Origin: Triatoma infestans | Taxonomy: Eukaryota > Arthropoda > Insecta > Hemiptera > Reduviidae | Assembly: GCA_011037195.1 (NCBI GenBank) | Contig: JAAEAF010001125.1 | Coordinates: 1 to 64,000 of the forward strand | Length of the DNA: 64,000 bases | Direction: 5' to 3' | In this document: positions 59,001 through 64,000 of the stretch, one piece after another | Layout of the letters: every line of letters starts with the position of its first letter | How positions within the stretch are numbered: position 1 is the stretch's first letter | The notes under the pieces: generated by a model | Seen by the model: only the letters and a program-made list of their open reading frames with translations | What the model was told of the DNA's origin: nothing | Database searches by the model: none | Translations under genes and position numbers: made by a program

Positions 59001-61344
59001 CGTAGGGGAAGATCAAGATCCGCTTGATTCAACCCCTAGAGATCTGGAAAGAGACCTAAGGAATTTTCAGGTAGCAAATATAAAGGCTAGTTTCACTCAA
59101 ATATTCAGCCTTTGGCAAATAATGTTCAAGAAAACAACACTATCACCAACTCTGCCGGTACAGTCGGCCCTTTCTAAACACGCTACCACTTTTCTATTTC
59201 AGTTCTGTAAAGTCCTTGCAGACTCTGTTTCTCTGTCAATATATTAGTGTTTAGTCAATTTAAATTTTTCTCTGTCTAACCTCACAAAAACACAACCACA
59301 TGAATAAGGACTTAGGAAAAGAATAAGGGCGACAGTATAAGAAATGGTGGAACATCACCATGCCAAATAACTGGCAGTAGTCTTCCTTCCCTTACTAGCT
59401 GACCTCGGTGGGACCGGAGTTTCTGACTATCATTCTAACCCTAACTTCCCTCACCATTAGCAGTAAAAGGTTAGGGGTAAACTGCTCAATATGTAAGTGG
59501 CAGCAATCAAACCTATATCATTATTTTACAGCGTCTGCAACTTCCGTCATTCTATCGATTTTCGGTTTTAATTGTTCTTTCCAGTTTGTCTACTAGATTA
59601 TAGTGAAAATAGACCTCTTTGTCATACTGTGATTAGTTTCGAACTTTCATCTCATCAAAATATCACGAAATTACTATTCATAAATTTAGCAATTGTTTTT
59701 TAATTATTTACTTTTTTAAAACGTCCGATAACCTTGCGACATCTTCCTACAATAAATTTTGCTCTTTCCTAAACTACTTTAATCAAAGATATCCAGTATA
59801 GCTGAGGATGTTCCAAGATTATACTGGAATCTCATTCTAAAAATAATGGAATTGATTCTCTGAGAAGACATGTTTCCATTTACCAGATCTTGTTGCCACC
59901 TTCCCTATAACGGCCTCCAAATCTCATCTGCATATGTACTTGGAAGATCAACAGATGAAAAAAAAAGTAGGCTGGATAAGGTTATAGATTACTAGCCAGT
60001 GCATTGGCTTTCTCATTCTCAAAGATAGCTCAGACGTTAGAAGCACAATGCATGTTATAGTCCAAGTCGTTCGAATCTGAAGCGGTGAAGGGATTTATAA
60101 TCATCCACTAATGACTCTCCGCTATTATTTACTGACTTTAAAACTAGCAAACCGCCGAGAAATTCGTGCGGCCTGCAGCGCTTTAGTGTATATATATTCA
60201 TGTATATATCTTATGAATGTACTAAAGATTAATTCTTTAATAAGCGGTATTCTTACGTTAGGTGTCTCAGTCACAGAATAAAACAATGATTACACGATGA
60301 AGAATTTTAGAATGAAGTGATTTGCGACGGTAGATACCAGAAGGCTTCACCTGCCCATAGCAAGATCTCTGTTCGGTTTCAATACTGAGTTGTAAAAACA
60401 CATTGTTTGAACTTCTATCAAAGAAACCGAGGATTAATGAGCTGTTACAAAGTGCGTATTTCACATCACTGTGAGTCCGACTAATTGTACTGGGTGGGTA
60501 CAGGCATGTGGAGGTGTGATTGGGTAGAGTACACAAATATTTTAACGAAAATGTGCAAGTTAAACCGGAAGTGTAAAAAGCATCTTAAAAAAATAAAATC
60601 GTAGGCATTATAATTATTAAATTTCAATTAAAATAAACTGGAATTCTGAGAATTCTTTCAAACCTTGAAATTCAATTTCTGATGACAATATTTCCCTGAC
60701 AAACTCATTTACTTGGATGACCTGCGTTATTGAAATTGAAGTTCAATTGTTGTTACGTTGTTATTTTATTATTGTTTTTGTGTTAGTATTGTTATTTTTT
60801 TAGAGTTTTGATAACTATGTTAATAATGGAAAGTATTGAATCTGAACGCAACCATAAGGTAAACAAAAAATAATTATTTCCAAAATGTTTCACGTATTGT
60901 ATGATTACTTAAATAAAAAGCTAAATCGATATAAGGGTTAAAAAAAATAATTTAAAATTAGAAATGATCCTTTTATATTGAAGAAAATAGATCTTAAATT
61001 AAAAATGCACTCCCTTCAGCCGAAGCTTGTAATTAAATTTGCTATTCAATTACAAAAATCATAGTGAAAAAATATTTTCTTTCTTTAAGAAAATAGTTTC
61101 TCCGCCATTTTCTAAAGAATTAATAATAAAATCAATTATATTAACACACATACCTCATAGAATAACCATGTACTGAATATTACTTGAAATAGGTTATAGG
61201 CTATTAATAATTCCTTCAATTGAAATGGCTTCCTATTTTCCATTAATTTCGGACCGAGTACTTTTACTAAGTAAATATACGATAAACATATTACTAACGT
61301 TGGAAAGGGTGAAGACATTAAAGGCCAATTACTTGTCCTAGGAT
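37180..61344 (-). CDS. ELOVL very-long-chain fatty acid elongase gene, partial, with paired alternative exon
   Basis: Integral ER enzyme that condenses malonyl-CoA with acyl-CoA in fatty-acid elongation. Minus-strand exons: 61154-61344, then either 53994-54074 or 43130-43213, then 38546-38602 and 37180-37285, all with GT/AG borders and matching phase. Seen: MSSPFPTL and MENRKPFQL (membrane entry and loop), CQPVDYS (both alternative exons), VCWWYYFSKFTE, and the histidine box LHVIHHG (HxxHH). These match the ELO family and most resemble insect CG31522/AAEL008004-type proteins. The first coding exon (upstream of DPR) and the C-terminal exons (after VKFTPG, ~110-150 residues in the family) were not found in the window. 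Introns are 1.3-10.8 kb and rich in repeats. Confidence 0.93.
37286..38545. other. ELOVL intron between exons 4 and 5
   Basis: 1.26-kb AT-rich intron, no element recognised. Confidence 0.7.
38546..38602 (-). CDS. ELOVL exon 4 (19 codons)
   Basis: 57 nt, phase 0 at both ends: MVHVCWWYYFSKFTEFMDT. This is the ELO membrane segment that precedes the histidine box; the K-(F/I)-x-E-x-x-D-T block is strongly conserved in the family. Acceptor TTTTACAG, donor ACA|GTAAGT. Confidence 0.95.
38603..39985. other. ELOVL intron (3B to 4), part 1
   Basis: AT-rich intron with an A-run at 39,191-39,216 and a T-run at 39,261-39,288 (see separate entry). No gene. Confidence 0.55.
39191..39288. repeat. Long A-run followed by long T-run
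   Basis: About 27 A, a 45-bp spacer, then about 28 T. The two can form a strong hairpin in DNA or RNA. It could mark two oppositely inserted poly(A) tails, but no retroelement bodies are seen beside them. Confidence 0.7.
39990..40190. mobile_element. Short derivative of the hammerhead-bearing palindrome
   Basis: Left edge 'GGTTGGTTCCGCAAAGCTGG' and right edge 'AGCAGGCTATCACGGAAAAT' match the ends of the 26,339-27,505 element, with almost all of the interior deleted. ~200 bp. Lies in the ELOVL intron between exons 3B and 4. Confidence 0.7.
40106..40143 (+). ncRNA. Hammerhead ribozyme-like motif with a core mutation
   Basis: CATC, CTGATGA (40,110-40,116), stem II GGGC(GAAC)GCCC, then GCAA where GAAA is required, then ACC/GGT, C and GATG. 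Everything but the A13 position is preserved. The A-to-C change should abolish cleavage. Confidence 0.6.
40200..41309. other. ELOVL intron, part 2
   Basis: A 90-codon minus-strand open frame (40,086-40,361) overlaps the short element and reads AFTLYITSNGPSQQVYGGKQ onward. The composition is protein-like but no family was recognised. Otherwise nothing. Confidence 0.35.
41310..41490 (+). repeat. Dispersed repeat 'ACG-module', partial copy 7
   Basis: 'GCTGAAACTTTATATTGTGT', 'TTTCGTCAAGCAAATTGGAA', a T-run and 'TTCTCGAAACTGTTTCTATC', a diverged single module in the ELOVL intron. Confidence 0.5.
41491..43129. other. ELOVL intron, part 3
   Basis: No gene or element recognised up to exon 3B. Confidence 0.45.
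43130..43213 (-). CDS. ELOVL alternative exon 3B (28 codons)
   Basis: 84 nt, phase 0 at both ends, acceptor TTTCCAG and donor AGG|GTAAGT. It encodes LGASGWFTGHYSLRCQPVDY and then SADKFTVR. It shares Cys-Gln-Pro-Val-Asp-Tyr-Ser and the surrounding pattern with exon 3A but differs at about half the other positions. That argues for an old duplication kept under selection rather than a recent copy. Either version joins WLFYE upstream to MVHVCWW downstream. Confidence 0.9.
43214..44730. other. ELOVL intron between 3A and 3B, proximal part
   Basis: AT-rich; A-run of about 26 at 44,037-44,062. No element recognised. Confidence 0.5.
44731..44805 (+). repeat. Short dispersed repeat, copy A
   Basis: 'AAGTAAAGTAATG', 'TTTTTCAGGCGGACTTAACG', 'CAAATTAGATT'. 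Matches 47,240-47,305. Confidence 0.6.
44806..45649. other. ELOVL intron interval
   Basis: No feature recognised. Confidence 0.4.
45650..45890 (-). repeat. Dispersed repeat 'ACG-module', diverged copy
   Basis: 'CATTCCAAATTTAAAGAAAATCG' split by 'CTTTCGAAAAA' and a later 'GTTCATTTAAGGGGGTTTT' resemble the module blocks, partly inverted. Low similarity. Confidence 0.4.
45891..47235. other. ELOVL intron interval with a module scrap near 46,800-46,950
   Basis: 'TTTACTTTAAGAAAATCAC' (46,809) and 'TCAGTTGACCGGAAGTAAGG' (46,927) look like remains of the same dispersed repeat. No gene. Confidence 0.4.
47236..47310 (+). repeat. Short dispersed repeat, copy B
   Basis: 'AAGTAAAGTAATG', 'TTTTTTCAGGCGGGCTTAACG', 'CAAATTAGGTT', ~85% identical to 44,731-44,805. 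Confidence 0.6.
47415..47772 (+). mobile_element. 5'-truncated LINE end with poly(A) tail
   Basis: The plus-strand open stretch 47,422-47,661 carries GFLHGHCRLRVSMGSSTCRF, CGKIEETPIHLITDCEA: the conserved 'GH..L..H......D..C..C...EET..H....C' end of R1/Jockey-type LINE polymerases. A short 3' UTR and an A-run at 47,755-47,772 follow. Typical of target-primed insertion with early termination. ELOVL intron between 3A and 3B, antisense to the gene. Confidence 0.82.
47773..53993. other. ELOVL intron between 3A and 3B, distal 6.2 kb
   Basis: No supported gene. Open frames of 60-99 codons (48,411-48,683, 49,015-49,257, 50,779-51,078, 51,534-51,776, 52,724-52,984, 53,225-53,503) lack recognisable domains and splice context. 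Features are only compositional: (AACAA)n at 50,140-50,160, a G-run at 51,711-51,719 and poly-purine tracts. Confidence 0.45.
53994..54074 (-). CDS. ELOVL alternative exon 3A (27 codons)
   Basis: 81 nt, phase 0 at both ends, acceptor TTGCAG and donor AGA|GTAAGT. It encodes CLMGGWAGEYSFRCQPVDYS followed by DHPTTMR. The CQPVDYS block and the WxxxYSxRC pattern before it are typical of ELO lumenal-loop segments. It aligns without frame change to the exon at 43,130-43,213 and could be skipped or swapped without shifting the reading frame. It lies upstream (5') of the second copy in gene order, 10.8 kb away. Confidence 0.9.
54075..54949. other. ELOVL intron between exons 2 and 3A, proximal
   Basis: AT-rich with a T-run at 54,371-54,389. 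No element recognised. Confidence 0.5.
54950..55340 (+). pseudogene. LINE C-terminal remnant (RTE/Jockey type)
   Basis: Plus strand: LNECETCQLNRRNRKK-like start (LINE 'LY.SETW.L' block), then LQWFGHVKRMASERLP, the conserved 'LRW.GHV.RM....P' block. Broken by several frameshifts. No tail recognised. Confidence 0.68.
55341..57097. other. ELOVL intron interval
   Basis: No gene or element recognised. Confidence 0.4.
57098..57440 (+). repeat. Dispersed repeat related to the SINE at 60,023, copy 1
   Basis: Shares 'AATGACTCTCC', 'TATTATTTACTGACT', 'TAATAAGCGGTATTCTT' and the purine-rich 'CAGGAAGGCT' order with 60,075-60,420. The tRNA-like head is not clear in this copy. Confidence 0.6.
57441..60022. 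other. ELOVL intron interval
   Basis: No supported gene. Contains (CA)n at 57,931-57,952, a TA patch at 58,294-58,308, and a small GC-rich hairpin, TGTCGGC/GCCGACA, at 58,867-58,893. Confidence 0.45.
60023..60420 (+). repeat. tRNA-derived SINE-like element
   Basis: Begins AAGATAGCTCAGACGTTAGA (box A-like) followed at the right spacing by TCGTTCGAATCTGAAG (box B-like, 60,068-60,082), then a ~340-bp body shared with 57,098-57,440. No poly(A) was recognised at the end. Confidence 0.55.
60421..61153. other. ELOVL intron next to exon 2
   Basis: AT-rich intron sequence, nothing recognised. Confidence 0.5.
61154..61344 (-). CDS. ELOVL exon 2: first membrane segments
   Basis: 191 nt. After acceptor TTTCAG it completes an Asp codon and reads PRTSNWPLMSSPFPTL, a hydrophobic segment, then KVLGPKLMENRKPFQLKEL and a second hydrophobic segment ending WLFYE. 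This is the standard ELO N-terminal block ('DPR...W', 'G...M..R.P', 'YN..Q'). It ends in phase 0 with donor GAG|GTATGT. The preceding exon should end in G and carry the initiator Met; it is not between here and 61,800 as far as I can see and is probably outside the window. Confidence 0.94.
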
Positions 61345-61800
61345 CTGAAACAAATTATACAAACAATTGGTTTAAATAACAAAATAATACACATAACACA
61401 AGATTTATCATTAGAAGAGATTTGATTGGATTGGATTGTAATTACTATTATTAAAATACTTAATTCAATTAATACAAATTAAACAACAAACACTCTGTAA
61501 TTAAAGAGAGAAAATAAGCAGCGAAAGAAAAAAAACAAAAGTACAAAGTCACGACAAAAAAAACGTTTGCCAGATTTAAAAGATAAACTAATTAGGAAAA
61601 AAAAATAAGTAAATAAAGAAAAGTTCAGAGCACACACATAATAAATAAATATAAACAATAAGAAAATAAATTAAAAGTGAGGGAAAAAAATATAATATTA
61701 AAAGGAGAAATGGGGGGCCTAATCATGCCTAACTCTCCAAGCATGGCGGGCAAAAGTGATTAGAGTTTGACACCCCAATTTTCTTTAGGAATATCATCAG
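61345..61800. other. ELOVL intron upstream of exon 2
   Basis: A-rich intron. No first coding exon (initiator Met ending in a split Asp codon) was found before the LINE begins. Confidence 0.5.
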
Positions 61801-61908
61801 AGACGTTGTATTTATTGCTAAGTTGCATACATATTTTATTCTAATACAAGAACCTTATGCCATTAAAGGTTTGGTTCGAGGATTGAGTGAGGTTGACGGC
61901 GACTGTTC

Positions 61909-62286
61909 GTGGCGGATGGCGGGGACATTCCTAGGGCATGCATTTTTGCCAGTCGGAGTGTTCTGCTTCGACAGTTCTGCTCTCGGGACTTGGTGGTGGT
62001 GAGGGTTGGACTGGGGGTTGGTGGGCGTCGTCGCGACGTAGTTGTGGCTTCGGCTTACTTCCCCTATGATGGCCCCTCTCCTCCTCCTCAGGAGTTCATG
62101 GGTTTGGTTCGGTATTCGGAGACCAATGACATACCTATTATAATAGGATGTGACGCGAATGCGCATCATGTTGTCTGGGATAGCAGCGACACCAATGGTA
62201 GGGGTCGCGCTCTCATGGATTTCCTGGTGGGCACGCGACTAGAGGTCCTGAATAGGGGTGGGCACCGAACGCACTTTTGTTACTAG
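61909..62286 (+). pseudogene. LINE endonuclease (EEP) domain
   Basis: 125 open codons. SAYFPYDGPSPPPQEF, IPIIIGCDANAHHVVWDS and GRALMDFLVGTRLEVLNRG are the metal-binding and catalytic stretch (GD/CDxN) of R1/Jockey endonucleases, which nick the target DNA. The N-terminal part before 61,909 is in another frame (ILIQEPYAIKGLVRGL). Confidence 0.8.
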
Positions 62287-62823
62287 TATTAGAAGACAGG
62301 TCATTGGCTACTTATCGGAATCCTAGGAGGGCGGATGGGAGAATTATTGAAGGTAAACTGACTATCCAATCAGAAGCCCCTGATGGTATAGAAGAATTGG
62401 AAAGGGAGGCTGGTATTCTTCATGAACACATTAGATCCTCATTCGAGGAGTCCTGTCCTCCCAAGGTGGTTAAGGGTAGTAAGAACCCCTGGTGGTCCTC
62501 TTCGTTGGAAAAACTAAGGAGACAGGTAAGGGGCTCATACAGGAAGGCTGTCCTTGCTGATTCCTCGGAATCATGGGATAGTTATAACAGGATTAAAAGA
62601 GCATATAAATATGCTCTGAGGAGAGCCAAGAGGAATTCCTGGAGATCCTTTTGTGAGGATATAAATTCGTTCCAGGAATCATCTAGATTGGTACGGATTC
62701 TTAGTAAGGATAGGGACAGTCAGTTAGGTACCCTACGAAACCCTGATGGTTCCTTTACAGAGGGGGAAGGGGAGACACTGCAGCTTTTGCTTGATACTCA
62801 CTTCCCGGATAATATTGGTTTAA

Positions 62824-63342
62824 ATGCTTCTTCGTCTTTGGTGGGTGGAAGGAGATGTGACCTTAGATGAGGTAGTCACACATGATAGAATCAGTTGTGC
62901 AGTACAAAGTTTCTCACCTTTCAAGTCTCCTGGACCGGACGGGATTTATCCTTGTCTGTTGCAAAAGGGTGGGGACATGCTGACGAGGGTATTGTTAAGA
63001 TTGTTTAAAGGATGTTTGATGTTTGGTTATGTACCAACATTATGGAGAGAAGTAAGGGTAGTCTTTATTCCCAAGCCGGGAAGAAACGACTACTCTGACC
63101 CCAAGGCATTTAGACCCATTAGTCTTATGTCTTTCCTCTTGAAAACTTTGGAAAGGTTGGTGGATAGGTATATTACTGATGGCCCATTAAGGGATCATCC
63201 ACTCCATCCTAACCAACATGCTTATATTGTGGGTAAGTCGACAGAGACTGCATTACATTGTCTCGTCGGAAGGATAGATTCTGCTCTGGAGATAAAAGAA
63301 TATGCCCTAGGGTGTTTCTTTGATGTTGGGGGGGGCATTTGA
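62824..63342 (+). pseudogene. LINE reverse transcriptase, first half
   Basis: 172 open codons with SPFKSPGPDGIYPCLLQKGG, VVFIPKPGRNDYSDPKAFRP and FFDVGG (the block that should continue to AFD). A run of eight G at 63,328-63,335 shifts the frame, and the following AFDRVSFGALEDAL is read in the next frame. Confidence 0.82.
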
Positions 63343-64000
63343 CAGAGTATCGTTTGGTGCTCTCGAAGATGCCTTGGTACGAAAAGGTATACATCCCGTC
63401 TTAATCAATTGGATAGGTGTCTATCTTAGGAGTAGGGTTATACAGGCTTCCCTCGGCGGGCGCACCATGATAGTACAAGCGGGGAGAGGGTGACCTCAAG
63501 GGGGTTGTCTCTCACCAAAGTTGTGGTGCGTCGTCATGGATGACCTTTTGGTTAGGATGAATTCATCGGGATTTTATGTGTAAGCATATGCCGATGATGG
63601 TGTTATTTTATTGTTAGGGCGCTGTCTGTCCACTATTTCGGACTTAATGCAAAGCGCCCTTAACATTATATTGTTGGACATAGGATAAAGGTCTTTTTAT
63701 TAATCCTATTAAGACCCAGGCAATTCTATTTACTCATAGAAGGAAGATAGTAGGTTTACACATCCTAAGTTGTTACGTACTTCCATACAGGTTAGTAAAT
63801 CAGTGAAGTTCCTTGGAGTAGTTCTCGACAGTAAATTGAACTGGTCGGAACATGTTAAGACACAGCCTCAAAAGGCAATAATCTCCTTTTGGCAATGTCG
63901 AAGAGTTGTAGGTAAGAACTGGGGGATCACTCCCAAGATGATGTTCTGGATTTATTGCATGGTCATTGAACCTAGGTTGGTATATGCGGCTTTGGTGTGG

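Larger units (their letters stand above)
61801..64000 (+). mobile_element. R1/Jockey-like LINE, decayed, runs past window end
   Basis: Plus strand, opposite to ELOVL. Domains in order: EEP endonuclease (61,830-62,286: VVVASAYFPYD, IIIGCDANAHHVVWDSSDTN), linker (WWSSSLEKLRRQVRGSYRKA), and reverse transcriptase (SPGPDGIYPCLLQ, AFRPISLMSFLLKTLERLVD, the AFDRVSF block after a frameshift at the G-run 63,328-63,335, and YADD at 63,587-63,598). Stops at ~62,284, 63,485-63,495 and 63,581-63,583 and at least three frameshifts disable it. Related to the fragment at 19,830. Confidence 0.85.

Overview
This is eukaryotic nuclear DNA, AT-rich and dominated by transposable elements, and very probably from an insect. 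The evidence is intron-split coding exons with canonical GT/AG borders on the minus strand (an insect-type CYP4-clan cytochrome P450 and an insect-type ELOVL fatty-acid elongase), Jockey/CR1-like and R1-like LINEs, mariner and other Tc1-superfamily elements, and a DUF4817-type transposase end that I associate with hemipterans and other hemimetabolous insects. The order cannot be fixed from the window alone.

Host genes, both read right to left. (1) A CYP4-clan P450 occupies 10,580-26,207 in nine exons whose phases all join without a break. It carries the I-helix, ExxR, PxxF and heme-Cys motifs and a natural stop. Its first ~100 residues (membrane anchor and Pro-rich hinge) are not found. A 1.1-kb palindromic element lies just upstream of the first exon seen. 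(2) An ELOVL elongase occupies 37,180-61,344. It has the N-terminal membrane exon, two homologous in-phase versions of the Cys-Gln-Pro-Val-Asp-Tyr-Ser exon (53,994-54,074 and 43,130-43,213), the short Cys-Trp-Trp exon and the HxxHH catalytic exon. The paired exons look like a mutually exclusive cassette. The first coding exon and the C-terminal exons were not found.

Layout: 1-870, a TG-headed dispersed repeat. 1,372-3,706, a large nested inverted repeat holding a fold-back Tc1-type element, Penelope-like arms with hammerhead-ribozyme-like cores and a LINE scrap. 3,870-8,400, LINEs, including a nearly intact one at 4,735-6,693. 8,413-11,340, more dispersed repeat and the P450 last exon. 11,573-12,652, a PIF/Harbinger-like non-autonomous element. 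13-26 kb, the P450 body with LINE, SINE, LTR-like and mariner insertions in its introns. 26.34-27.50 kb, a palindrome with one intact hammerhead-like core per arm. 28.99-31.80 kb, two Tc1-type fold-back elements separated by (TA)n. 32-37 kb, dispersed repeats and a LINE remnant. 37-61 kb, the ELOVL gene with long introns. 61.8-64.0 kb, a decayed R1/Jockey-like LINE running off the window.

The most interesting signals are the duplicated ELOVL exon, the hammerhead-like ribozyme cores placed head-to-head inside palindromes, and the repeated conversion of Tc1-type transposons into long fold-back elements. No bacterial features, CRISPR arrays or complete RNA genes were seen.
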